DNA from: JAWXUU01 sp044426085
GTDB taxonomy: Bacteria > Bacillota > Clostridia > Christensenellales > CAMQZB01
Assembly (NCBI GenBank): GCA_044426085.1
Contig: JAWXUU010000009.1
Span: 1-64,000 of the forward strand
Length of the DNA: 64,000 nucleotides
Reading direction: 5' to 3'
The first letter of the stretch is position 1. Every line of letters starts with the position of its first letter. Of this stretch, positions 51,361 through 59,216 are shown one piece after another. The position numbers and the translations under genes were made by a program. Below the pieces are notes generated by a model that was not told where the DNA came from, made no database searches, and was given only the letters and a program-made list of their open reading frames with translations.

Positions 51361-52242
51361 CTAGTTGTTATTTCTCATTTCTTCTAGTAACTCGGCATAG
51401 TCCTTTCCTAGCAGAATTTTTGTTGTTAAAACATCATCGTGTTTATAGTTATCTCTTGGGCGGAGCGTTCTTGCTTTTCCAGTGCATGTTGAAACACAAA
51501 GTCCGCAACCAAGGCATTTAGTGTGGTCGATGGTGCTTTTGCCATCTTCGCCAATGTTGCACGCTTTCACAAGGCAACGCTGAACACATTTACCACATTT
51601 TTCACCACCCTCGCAAAGGCTTGTATCTAGAAGCACAATTTCTGGACCAGCAGAGATTTCCTCTGTTCTGCCCGCCATATAACTTCTGAATGGCACGCAA
51701 ATTTCACTGTCGCAATTGCACATAACAAATGACCATTTACCGCTTGCGTGGCAATAGAAAACATTGTGCATAAGCCCACATTCATTGAAATACATAACCA
51801 TGTCTTTTGCTTCTTGCGCCGTTTTTATTATTTCGAACTTTTCTTTTATGCCGGTATGTTTCATATCCGTATACATATCGGCAGTATATAGAAGTGCCAT
51901 ATCTTTTTTTTCTGGCTGAGCACACCTTTTGAGCGCAGTTTGGCACACGCATTTTGTCACCGCCATTCGTGCTGTTAGATTGCCGATTTTCTCGCCGTAT
52001 ATAAAATCAATAAATCTGCATGCTGCTTCCGTTGAGATGATTATTCCCGCAGGAAGCGCCCTTGGTTTTTTCATTTTTACATATTTTGCTTTACGCTTTT
52101 CTGTTCTTAGCATATAATCAGCGTATCTCAATAGATGCGGTTCGGAAACGCCATACCACCATTGCGTGAATTTTTGTTTTCGCGTTACCGATTTCAGCTC
52201 GCTTCCCGCAAGCACTAACCCTTTTTCTTTATTATCCTTCAT
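51361..52242 (-). CDS. 4Fe-4S ferredoxin-domain protein
   Basis: The protein has 293 residues. Two four-Cys clusters are visible near the C-terminus: CEGGEKCGKCVQRCLVKAC and CLGCGLCVSTCTGKARTL, a ferredoxin-like pair. The N-terminal 190 residues have further Cys (TKCVCQTALKRCAQ, YCHASGKWSFVMCNCDSEIC) resembling Fe-S reductase-like proteins. It probably passes electrons between redox partners. It is divergent from the second iron alcohol dehydrogenase. Confidence 0.82.
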   Translation of the reverse strand: MKDNKEKGLVLAGSELKSVTRKQKFTQWWYGVSEPHLLRYADYMLRTEKRKAKYVKMKKPRALPAGIIISTEAACRFIDFIYGEKIGNLTARMAVTKCVCQTALKRCAQPEKKDMALLYTADMYTDMKHTGIKEKFEIIKTAQEAKDMVMYFNECGLMHNVFYCHASGKWSFVMCNCDSEICVPFRSYMAGRTEEISAGPEIVLLDTSLCEGGEKCGKCVQRCLVKACNIGEDGKSTIDHTKCLGCGLCVSTCTGKARTLRPRDNYKHDDVLTTKILLGKDYAELLEEMRNNN

Positions 52243-52271
52243 AAAATCCCCCGAATTTATTACTTAGTTAA

Positions 52272-52386
52272 ATTATACCACTCAAAAATAGTACTGTCAA
52301 TACCACACAATAACCGATTTGATTAAATTTTATTTTAAGTTAATATCAATTTCCATATTGACAATTTGCATTTCTCGTTGTACACT
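52272..52386. promoter_or_regulatory. Divergent promoters of the Fe-S gene (minus) and the second iron alcohol dehydrogenase (plus)
   Basis: The minus promoter TTGACA-N17-TATAAT (with TGG before the -10) is at 52272-52300; the plus promoter TTGACA-N17-TACACT is at 52358-52386. The 57 bases between them are A/T-rich and could hold a shared operator, but I see no clear palindrome. Confidence 0.78.
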
Positions 52387-52429
52387 ATAATAAGATAAAA
52401 ATGTTATTTTTATATGGAGGAAAAAAATT

Positions 52430-53614
52430 ATGAGCAATTTCGTATTCTTGAGACCTACTAAAATCGTTTTTGAAAACAATGCTGAAGAGCAAACTGGGGC
52501 GCAACTTGAAAGCTTTGGTGCAAAAAAGGTTTTGATTCATTACGGTTCTGAAAGGGTTATCAAAACTGGACTTATGAAAAAAATAACTGATTCTTTAGAC
52601 GCATGCAATATTGAATACTTATTCCTTGGTGGCGTTGTGCCAAATCCACGCCTTTCGAAAGTTCACGAAGGGGTTGATATTTGCAAAAGTGAAGGGATAG
52701 ATTTTATTCTTGCTGTTGGCGGAGGGTCTGTTATTGATTCTTCAAAAGCTATGTCGCTTGGCGCAAAATATGACGGTGATGTTTGGGATATTTTCGAAAG
52801 AAAAGCTGTTCCCACTTCTGCCCTTCCAATCGGATGTGTTTTGACAATTCCTGCTGCGGGAAGCGAGATGTCGACTGGCGCGGTTATCACTAAGGACGAA
52901 GGCATGCTTAAGCGTGACTTTGGTTCTGATTTGATGCCTTGCAAATTTTCTATTTTGAACCCACTTCTCACACACACTTTGCCAAAAAGCGAAACTGTGA
53001 ACGGCATTGTTGATATTCTTATGCACACACTTGAAAGATACTTCCACAGCTGTGAAGATTTCGACATCACCGACAGCATCGCTGAAGGGCTTTTGAAAAG
53101 CGTTATGAGAAACGGAACAATCTTGATGACTGACCCTGGCAATGCAGCCGCAAGAGAAAGCATTATGTGGTCGGCAACACTTTCACACAACAACCTTACA
53201 GGTTGCGGAAGTGGTGGGGGCGATTGGTCTACACACAATATCGAACACGAGCTTAGCGGTCTTTTCGACGTTGCTCACGGCGCTGGACTTTCTTCTGTTT
53301 GGGGAAGCTGGGCAAGATACGTTCTTGATTCAAACCCACACAGACTTGCGAAATTTGCAGTGAATGTTATGGGCGTTGCACCACTTGCAACTGAAAACGA
53401 AACTGGACTTGCTGGCATTGTTGCAATGGAAGAATACTTTGCAGGGCTTGGCGCACCAATTTCTATCACTCAACTTTTGGGTGAAAAAGAAGTTACTGAT
53501 GAAGAAATCGACTTCATGGCAAGAAGTGCAACTCACTTTGAAACTCGCACGTTCGGAGCAATGAAAAAACTTGGAAAAGACGATATCGCAAAGATTTACA
53601 CTATGGCGAGATAA
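52430..53614 (+). CDS. Iron-containing (group III) alcohol dehydrogenase, copy 2
   Basis: The protein has 394 residues, a paralogue of the gene at 49818 with the same layout: AVGGGSVIDSSKAMSLGAKY, PAAGSEMSTGAVITK, metal-site segments DILMHTLERYFHSCED and HNIEHELSGLFDVAHGAGL. The two copies differ in many positions, so they probably use different substrates. TGGAGGAAAAAAATT precedes the ATG. A strong terminator follows at 53648. Confidence 0.93.
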   Translation: MSNFVFLRPTKIVFENNAEEQTGAQLESFGAKKVLIHYGSERVIKTGLMKKITDSLDACNIEYLFLGGVVPNPRLSKVHEGVDICKSEGIDFILAVGGGSVIDSSKAMSLGAKYDGDVWDIFERKAVPTSALPIGCVLTIPAAGSEMSTGAVITKDEGMLKRDFGSDLMPCKFSILNPLLTHTLPKSETVNGIVDILMHTLERYFHSCEDFDITDSIAEGLLKSVMRNGTILMTDPGNAAARESIMWSATLSHNNLTGCGSGGGDWSTHNIEHELSGLFDVAHGAGLSSVWGSWARYVLDSNPHRLAKFAVNVMGVAPLATENETGLAGIVAMEEYFAGLGAPISITQLLGEKEVTDEEIDFMARSATHFETRTFGAMKKLGKDDIAKIYTMAR

Positions 53615-53647
53615 GGCTTCAAAAATCAAATTATTATCTGAAAATTA

Positions 53648-53690
53648 AAAATGTCAAGAGCAACAATCAAACTGCTCTTGACATTTTTTT
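53648..53690 (+). terminator. Terminator of the second iron alcohol dehydrogenase
   Basis: The stem AAATGTCAAGAGCA / TGCTCTTGACATTT with a 10-base loop is followed by seven T. No gene is seen from here to the small gene at 53782. Confidence 0.9.
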
Positions 53691-53781
53691 ATTTGTTATA
53701 TACTATTTTACATACCGTTTTATCACATGTTTAGTTTGCATGCTTTTACGTCTTGAGATAGGTCTTTTTCTTAGGAGTTTC

Positions 53782-53925
53782 CTATAAGATTACAAGTACT
53801 GTGCCGATGATAACGCTTAGAAGCAAAACCATTCCTAGCACATATACGCAACAACCCATTGGTCCTCTGCGACGATGATGATGTCTGCGTGGACCGCCAC
53901 CGCCTCCTCTGTGTCCGTGATGCAT
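53782..53925 (-). CDS. 47-residue His/Arg/Gly-rich small membrane protein
   Basis: The minus strand encodes MHHGHRGGGGGPRRHHHRRR, then a Cys-Cys pair (GPMGCCVYVLG) and one hydrophobic segment of about 20 residues ending LVIL at the stop. GGGGGGCTTATTTT precedes the ATG. Seven His and seven Arg precede a single membrane helix, a layout suited to binding metal or acidic lipid at the membrane. I know no family. It is the last gene after adenine deaminase and the PPC-domain gene. Confidence 0.65.
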   Translation of the reverse strand: MHHGHRGGGGGPRRHHHRRRGPMGCCVYVLGMVLLLSVIIGTVLVIL

Positions 53926-54008
53926 AAAATAAGCCCCCCTTTTTTTGTTACGTTTATCATAACATATAAATATGCAAATTTCAATAGAGTTGTGAAATTA
54001 CATTGCTT

Positions 54009-54401
54009 TTAGTTTGATTTTTCAAAAATCAATTCGTCATACCCCGTTTCGCTGTCGAATTCGGTTTGGATTTTTACGCCATTTATTGGGGCGATAACAA
54101 GTTCGCACGTTGTGTTGACAATACAGCCACAGACAAGGTGACCACCCACAACGGATAAATCTTCTTTTGAAAAACTTACGTGAAGGTGGGTTCTGTTTTT
54201 GGAAACAGTGCCCATAACTGATATTATTTCCATATCTTGATTGATTGTTTGAAAGTTTACACCGCTTGCGTCGCGCACTGTTGCAGTTGAAACGCAACCC
54301 ACAGCGCTGAGAACGACACCGCATTCGATGTTGTTTTGATCTGCAATTTCTTGGATTTTTAAAAGTAGGTCGTCACCTCTTTTCAGTCTTTCACACCACA
54401 T
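54009..54401 (-). CDS. PPC/DUF296-domain protein
   Basis: The protein has 130 residues. Contains GVVLSAVGCVSTATVRDASG and THLHVSFSKEDLSVVGGHLV (HLH...GGH), the DUF296/PPC signature found in plant AT-hook proteins and as a stand-alone bacterial domain with possible metal binding through its His. Bacterial function is not established. I start at the ATG at 54401 with AAAAAAGGAGAAGCC; upstream in-frame codons overlap a short repeat (TTTTTGCCTACGAT twice). Confidence 0.82.
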   Translation of the reverse strand: MWCERLKRGDDLLLKIQEIADQNNIECGVVLSAVGCVSTATVRDASGVNFQTINQDMEIISVMGTVSKNRTHLHVSFSKEDLSVVGGHLVCGCIVNTTCELVIAPINGVKIQTEFDSETGYDELIFEKSN

Positions 54402-54444
54402 GGCTTCTCCTTTTTTGCCTACGATTTTTTGCCTACGATTTGTT

Positions 54445-56217
54445 TTACGCAAAAAACGGAACGATTTTTTTGTTGTTTACATCAACAAGTCCCATGTCGC
54501 TCATCTTCACGTTTGGAATAACTGGAAGCGCGAGTGTCACGATTCTCAAAAGTGGGTTGTGCATATCATCTAGCCCTGCTTTTTCAAGGTGTGTTTTCAT
54601 TATTTCGCCCTGTCTTGCGACTTCTTCAATCGGCGCTGTGCTCATGAGTCCACCGACGTTTAAAGTGATTGTTGCTTGCAATTTATTATCGTATGCCATA
54701 GCCATGCCACCGCCACTTTCCACGAGTGCTTTTGTTGCGATAAGAGCATTTTCCGCGTTGTCGTAAACGATTGTTAGGTTGTGGGAATCGTGAGAAATTG
54801 TTGAAGCTTGCGCGCCGAAGTTTGTGCCAAAGTTGCGAACAATTCCGTATCCGATTGTGCCGTTGCCATACCTGTTCAAGATTGCAATAAACTTCAAGTT
54901 GTTATCGTTTGAGATGTCGATATAGCCGTCAACCACGTTCAAACTTTCAACTTCGCAAGTTGTCATTGCAAGGGTGTGGTCTGGATATGTCATGACGTTC
55001 ACATCAACTTTGCCGTTTTGGATTGGTGCTTTAAATTTGAATGTTTCCAAATCAAAATCAGGGATGTTCATAGAATTTTTGCTTTCAAGCGGGTAAGATT
55101 TTTCTTCGATTTCCGCTGTGAGCTTTCCATTTTCTGCAACCAATTCACCTTTATAAAATACTTTTGTTGGTTTTATGTGGGTGATTTCCTTTGTTAGAAT
55201 CATATCGGCGATATACCCCGGCGCAATCGCACCAAGGTTTTCGATTTTCGCTTCTCTTGCGTTGTTATACGTTGCTGATTTGATTGCAGTTATTGGATCA
55301 AGACCGTATTCTATCAAGTTGTTCACAACCACGTTCATGTGACCGTCTTTGATGATATCATCGGCTTCTCTATCGTCGGTGCAAACGCAATAGTTATCCA
55401 AGAACTTCATGCCTTTTATGCCTTCAATACTATCCTTGCCGTTTTTTGCAATAGAACTTTCCCTTGCATCAACAGACATGCCTATGCGGAGCTTTTCTCT
55501 GAATTCGCTTGGCAATCTTGATTCGTGGCACGTTCTTGCACCGCCGATTGCGTAGGCTGAAAGTATTCTGCCAGAAATGAAAGGTGCGTGACCTTGAAGG
55601 TATAGTCCGTTTTCTCTTGCTGAATCCATGATGTTCATCATTCTATCTTCACCGTTCACAACGGCGATGAAGTCCATAACTTCTGCAAGTCCGATAACCC
55701 TTTCAAGTTTTGCAAGTCTTTCAATTTCCGGAACGAGAAAAACTGCACCGGAATTTTCCAAACCTGGAACGGCGGGAACGCAAGACGGGATGTTTATCAG
55801 TTGACGCATTGGCAAATCTTCGCTTGAATCGTGCATATAATGAACTGCTTCTTCGCCAAACACGTTTGAAATTTCGTGTGGGTCTGTTATGATTGTTGTT
55901 GTTCCGTGAGGCACAACGCCCTTTGCAAAGTGGCGCGGTGTGAGCATAGAACTTTCGATGTGGATGTGGGCATCGATAAGGCCTGGAATAAGATATTCAC
56001 CGCCGCAATCGATGATTTCTTTTGCGTTGATATCTTTTCCGCAATTTTCAATTTCTACATGCGCGATAAAACCGTCGAACACATAGACGTCACATGGGTA
56101 TATTTCGCCCGTTAGCACGTTTACAAGTTGAACGTTTGAAAGGCATTTATCCGCTGGAATTTTGCCCATTGCACACGCGAGAAGTGCTCTTCTATCTTTT
56201 GGCTGTGTATTAATCAT
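54445..56217 (-). CDS. ade: Adenine deaminase
   Basis: This 590-residue amidohydrolase converts adenine to hypoxanthine in purine salvage. The metal site motif GLIDAHIHIESSML (about residues 77-90) and PHGTTTIITDPHEISNVFG are typical; GHAPFISG and SHDSHNLTIVYDN complete the pattern. The typical two-domain size is seen. It is the first gene of a run with the PPC gene and the small His-rich protein; its own promoter is upstream. Confidence 0.94.
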   Translation of the reverse strand: MINTQPKDRRALLACAMGKIPADKCLSNVQLVNVLTGEIYPCDVYVFDGFIAHVEIENCGKDINAKEIIDCGGEYLIPGLIDAHIHIESSMLTPRHFAKGVVPHGTTTIITDPHEISNVFGEEAVHYMHDSSEDLPMRQLINIPSCVPAVPGLENSGAVFLVPEIERLAKLERVIGLAEVMDFIAVVNGEDRMMNIMDSARENGLYLQGHAPFISGRILSAYAIGGARTCHESRLPSEFREKLRIGMSVDARESSIAKNGKDSIEGIKGMKFLDNYCVCTDDREADDIIKDGHMNVVVNNLIEYGLDPITAIKSATYNNAREAKIENLGAIAPGYIADMILTKEITHIKPTKVFYKGELVAENGKLTAEIEEKSYPLESKNSMNIPDFDLETFKFKAPIQNGKVDVNVMTYPDHTLAMTTCEVESLNVVDGYIDISNDNNLKFIAILNRYGNGTIGYGIVRNFGTNFGAQASTISHDSHNLTIVYDNAENALIATKALVESGGGMAMAYDNKLQATITLNVGGLMSTAPIEEVARQGEIMKTHLEKAGLDDMHNPLLRIVTLALPVIPNVKMSDMGLVDVNNKKIVPFFA

Positions 56218-56239
56218 ATTATCCCCCTTTATGGCAACA

Positions 56240-56327
56240 GCCCATAAAAATTATGGGCGATGCTTGTTTTTTGTTTTTAAATTTATATCTTTATATTTAT
56301 TATAACAACAGCAATTGCGTTTGTCAA
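56240..56327 (-). promoter_or_regulatory. Promoter and leader hairpin of adenine deaminase
   Basis: The minus strand has TTGACA-N17-TATAAT (56299-56327) and a leader of about 75 bases with a perfect hairpin GCCCATAA / TTATGGGC (loop of three) flanked by GCATC and TGTTGC, ending near the start. It does not look like the purine riboswitch core. Confidence 0.65.
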
Positions 56328-56412
56328 TACTTTTGGTTTTGATAAAATCACCAAAGCGTAAAAATCAAAAATTGCACATGTAGATTTTAAAGGCAATAGA
56401 TGTGGCAGGCAC

Positions 56413-56509
56413 TATGTTAACGCTCCGTGCAACCCATTCTAAATTGAAAGCACGAGCGAAGCGAGTGCATTACCACAATTTTTAATTTTCAATTTTCAAT
56501 TTTTAATTA
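56413..56509. repeat. Worn half-copy of the GTGGTAA inverted-repeat element
   Basis: Only the outer half of the central hairpin remains (TTAACGCTCC). The right arm is intact: hairpin GCACGAGCGAAGCGAGTGC then ATTACCACAATTTTTAATT. It lies between the ade promoter and the permease stop. 56328-56412 holds nothing recognisable. Confidence 0.8.
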
Positions 56510-57520
56510 TACAAACATATATTGGAAAAAGTTGAAAAGATATCCAACCGTGATTATTCCCACTGTGCAGATTGCAATAAAAAGGGCTAGGAGTTTTGGT
56601 TTTACTGCTTTTTTCAGCATTATCATCGACGGAAGGGAAAGTGCTGTTACCGCCATCATGAATGATAGGATTGTGCCAAGTTGCGCGCCTTTTGCAAGTA
56701 GCGCTTCGGCAACGGGGATTGTGCCGAAGATATCGGCATACATTGGCACGCCAACAAGCGTTGCGAGAATCACACCGAATGGATTGTTGCTTCCCAAAAC
56801 TGCGGAAACCCAATCTTCTGGTATCCAGTTGTGGATTATCGCGCCGATACCAACGCCGATAAGAATATATACAAAAACCTTTTTGAAAGTTGCGACAACT
56901 TGGTCTTTTGCGTATATCGCCCTATCTTTTTTTGTTAGCGATTGGGCTTGCGTTTCTACATACTGCGCTTGCATGATATAGCTTTCGACATATTTTTCCA
57001 TGCCGAGTTTTTGAATCAGCGTTCCGCCGAGAATGGCAATCACAAGACCGATTAAAACATATGCAACGGCAACTTTCCAACCAAATATGCTCATAAGCAA
57101 AACAAGGCTTCCCAAATCCACCATTGGTGAAGAAATCAAGAATGAAAAAGTTACGCCAACGGGAAGACCCGCGCTTGTGAATCCCATAAACAGCGGGATT
57201 GAAGAACAAGAACAAAATGGCGTTACTGTTCCGAGAAGTGCGGAAACTGCGTTTGCGCCAATCCCTTTATATTTGCCGAGAATTTTTTTGCTTCTTTCAG
57301 GCGGGAAAAAACTTTGAATGTACGATATAACAAAAATCAGCGTGCACAATAGTATTGTGATTTTTATCACGTCGTAGATAAAAAATTGCAGACTTCCGCC
57401 CCACTGACTGTATACGTCCACACCAAGGCTTGTGAGCCCACTTGAAACTAGGTCATTAAGCCAGCTCATGCCCAAAATTTGATATTGGAAAAAATTCCAA
57501 ATGTTTGTTATTGTTTGCAT
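56507..57520 (-). CDS. Permease of the UPF0718/YraQ family (DUF318), possible ArsP-like metal(loid) exporter
   Basis: The protein has 337 residues and about eight to ten membrane helices. The diagnostic motif TPFCSCSSIPLFMGFTSAG with a Cys pair (about residues 100-118) is present, as is GTLIQKLGMEKYVES. Related members (ArsP) export trivalent organoarsenicals; others of the family are of unknown substrate. Two ArsR-type palindromes at its promoter support a metal or arsenic response. No arsR gene is seen beside it. Confidence 0.85.
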   Translation of the reverse strand: MQTITNIWNFFQYQILGMSWLNDLVSSGLTSLGVDVYSQWGGSLQFFIYDVIKITILLCTLIFVISYIQSFFPPERSKKILGKYKGIGANAVSALLGTVTPFCSCSSIPLFMGFTSAGLPVGVTFSFLISSPMVDLGSLVLLMSIFGWKVAVAYVLIGLVIAILGGTLIQKLGMEKYVESYIMQAQYVETQAQSLTKKDRAIYAKDQVVATFKKVFVYILIGVGIGAIIHNWIPEDWVSAVLGSNNPFGVILATLVGVPMYADIFGTIPVAEALLAKGAQLGTILSFMMAVTALSLPSMIMLKKAVKPKLLALFIAICTVGIITVGYLFNFFQYMFV

Positions 57521-57540
57521 CGGTTCTCCTTATTTATGTT

Positions 57541-57649
57541 CATATCAAAAAATATTGATGTGTGATTTTTGTTTTTAGCTGTCAACCGACAGCTTCATAT
57601 CAAAATATCTTGATATGAGTATTATATGCTTTTGAAATCTAAAAGTCAA
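57541..57649 (-). promoter_or_regulatory. Permease promoter with two ArsR/SmtB-type operators
   Basis: The promoter TTGACT-N17-TATAAT is at 57621-57649 on the minus strand. Directly downstream is CATATCAA-N6-TTGATATG (57596-57617), perfect; a second, CATATCAA-N6-TTGATGTG, lies at 57541-57562 (one mismatch). Between them is a hairpin AGCTGTC / GACAGCT. The 8-6-8 layout with TCAA/TTGA is typical of ArsR-family sites. Confidence 0.75.
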
Positions 57650-57688
57650 GCGAAAAGATTTGATTGGCGAAAAATAAAAAGCTAAAAA

Positions 57689-57781
57689 GTGAACAGTGAA
57701 CAGTGGAAAGCTACGCTTAAGGCGGTGTTGTTTTGGATTTCTGTTATCGTGATTATTTTGAGCGTTATTGGCGTTTTATAA
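57689..57781 (+). CDS. Possible 30-residue membrane peptide
   Basis: A GTG-started frame of 30 codons reads VNSEQWKATLKAVLFWISVI then VIILSVIGVL: a single hydrophobic helix after a short polar N-terminus. Ribosome binding site is weak (AAAAGCTAAAAA). It is followed at once by a terminator-like hairpin (57793). It may be a real small membrane peptide or a gene relic; low certainty. Confidence 0.35.
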   Translation: MNSEQWKATLKAVLFWISVIVIILSVIGVL

Positions 57782-57792
57782 TTTGTTTTAGA

Positions 57793-57835
57793 CGGGTTGT
57801 ATCTTGAAAACTTTGATACAGCCCGCTTTTATTTT
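57793..57835 (+). terminator. Terminator-like hairpin, GGGTTGTATC family
   Basis: The stem CGGGTTGTATC / GATACAGCCCG (one G-T pair) is followed by CTTTTATTTT. It is close in sequence to the hairpins at 25871 and 59171. It follows the 30-codon frame and precedes the promoter of the next gene. Confidence 0.65.
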
Positions 57836-57856
57836 GTAGCATTTTTAGTTTTCATA

Positions 57857-57885
57857 TTGTTTTTAGGAATTATTTATGATATACT
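57857..57885 (+). promoter_or_regulatory. Sigma-A promoter of the flavin-binding protein and ferredoxin genes
   Basis: The sequence TTGTTT-N17-TATACT lies 28 bases before the ATG at 57914. Confidence 0.65.
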
Positions 57886-57913
57886 TTTGATATGAAGTTT
57901 GAAGGGGGCATTT

Positions 57914-58384
57914 ATGAGACGAAAAGATAGAGAGATGACGAAAGAATTTGCACTTCAAGTTTGCGATAAATGCAATTTTGCGACTGTTGCAATGGTTGAC
58001 ACTAGCGGTTTGCCATACTGCGTTGCAATAAACGTTGTTTTGCAGGGTGAAGAAATTTATTTTCACACGGCAAAGGCGGGTTTCAAGATTGATTGCTTGA
58101 AAGAAAATCCCAACGTTTGCATTTCCTTAGTTGGAGATAATGAATTGATACCCGAAAGATTCACAACCGAATATGAATCTGCCGTTGTGCGCGGGATTGC
58201 AAAAGAAGTTTCCAATCGTGAAGAAAAGATTTCTGCACTGCGACTGCTCTGCCAAAAATTTGCTTCTTCAAACATGGCAGGATTTGACACTGCAATTTCA
58301 GAAAGCTTGAATCACACCGCTATTTGGAAGGTGGGAATTTCTGAAATAAGCGGTAAAAGCAATATGGCAAAACACAAAAAATAA
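57914..58384 (+). CDS. Pyridoxamine 5'-phosphate oxidase-family (FMN-binding split barrel) protein
   Basis: The protein has 156 residues. CNFATVAMVDTSGLPYCVAI and GEEIYFHTAKAGFKIDCLKE (about residues 55-75) match the flavin-reductase-like PNPOx family, in which His and Lys contact FMN. Similar proteins in Firmicutes are annotated NimA-like or general flavoproteins. I start at the ATG at 57914 with GAAGGGGGCATTT; a TTG five codons earlier sits on that site. It precedes the ferredoxin gene by 44 bases. Confidence 0.85.
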   Translation: MRRKDREMTKEFALQVCDKCNFATVAMVDTSGLPYCVAINVVLQGEEIYFHTAKAGFKIDCLKENPNVCISLVGDNELIPERFTTEYESAVVRGIAKEVSNREEKISALRLLCQKFASSNMAGFDTAISESLNHTAIWKVGISEISGKSNMAKHKK

Positions 58385-58428
58385 TTTTAATACATAATGT
58401 AAATGATATAAAAACGAGGTTAATAGAC

Positions 58429-59136
58429 ATGAGAAAGATAGTTCAAATTGACGAAGAAAGATGCGTTGGTTGCGGACTTTGCGCAAATGCGTGCCAGCAA
58501 GGCGCGATTGCGATGGTTGACGGCAAGGCAAAAGTTGTGCGCGATGATTATTGCGACGGCATTGGCAACTGTTTGCCAGTTTGCCCAGTTGGGGCAATTA
58601 CATTTTCCGATAGGGATATCACAAGCGACAATGTGCCACACATCACTGTTAAAGTGCCAACTGCAAGAACAGGTTGCCTTGGAAACGCAGTGAAAACAAT
58701 GGGGGTTGCTGGCGGGGCTGATTTAAGCCAAGACAGCGTGCCTTCTCAACTTACGCAGTGGCCGTTGCAAATTAAACTTGCACCAGTGAATGCTAAGTTT
58801 TTTGAAAATGCTCATTTGCTTATCGCATCAGACTGCTCTGCTTTTGCATACGGAAATTTTCATGCAGATTTCATGAAAGATAAAATCACCCTTATCGGAT
58901 GCCCCAAGCTTGACAGCGTGGATTACACTGAAAAACTTACTCAAATTATTGCAAGCAACAGCATCAGAAGCGTGACTGTTGCAAGAATGGAAGTGCCTTG
59001 CTGTGGCGGTCTTCAGTTCGCCGTGCAAAATGCCGTTGTTGCAAGCAGAAAATTCACACCATGCAAAATTGTTACAATAGGCATAAACGGAAACATTATA
59101 GAAACAAAAAACTTCGCCGACGACGACGAAGATTAA
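58429..59136 (+). CDS. 4Fe-4S ferredoxin-type protein
   Basis: The protein has 235 residues. An N-terminal pair of four-Cys clusters: CVGCGLCANACQQGAIAMVD and CDGIGNCLPVCPVGAITFSD; the remaining 170 residues hold further Cys (IASDCSAFAYG, LIGCPKLDSVDYTEKL, EVPCCGGLQFAV), typical of a family often found beside PNPOx and hydrogenase-like genes in anaerobes. Acidic DDDED end. It likely carries electrons; partner unknown. Confidence 0.9.
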   Translation: MRKIVQIDEERCVGCGLCANACQQGAIAMVDGKAKVVRDDYCDGIGNCLPVCPVGAITFSDRDITSDNVPHITVKVPTARTGCLGNAVKTMGVAGGADLSQDSVPSQLTQWPLQIKLAPVNAKFFENAHLLIASDCSAFAYGNFHADFMKDKITLIGCPKLDSVDYTEKLTQIIASNSIRSVTVARMEVPCCGGLQFAVQNAVVASRKFTPCKIVTIGINGNIIETKNFADDDED

Positions 59137-59170
59137 ACAGAAAATTTCACAAACAACAAATACAAAAAAA

Positions 59171-59215
59171 GGGCTGCATCATAATTAAGTATTACTGATA
59201 CAGCCCTCAAATTTT
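59171..59215 (+). terminator. Terminator after the ferredoxin-type gene (GGGCTGCATC hairpin)
   Basis: The stem GGGCTGCATCA / TGATACAGCCC (one mismatch), followed by TCAAATTTTT, lies 34 bases past the stop. Third of the related hairpins. Confidence 0.75.
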
Positions 59216-59216
59216 T

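Noticed and set aside
56218..56300. Purine riboswitch in front of adenine deaminase
   Set aside because: The leader holds only one strong hairpin (GCCCATAA/TTATGGGC) and lacks the three-way junction and loop-loop sequences of the purine class.
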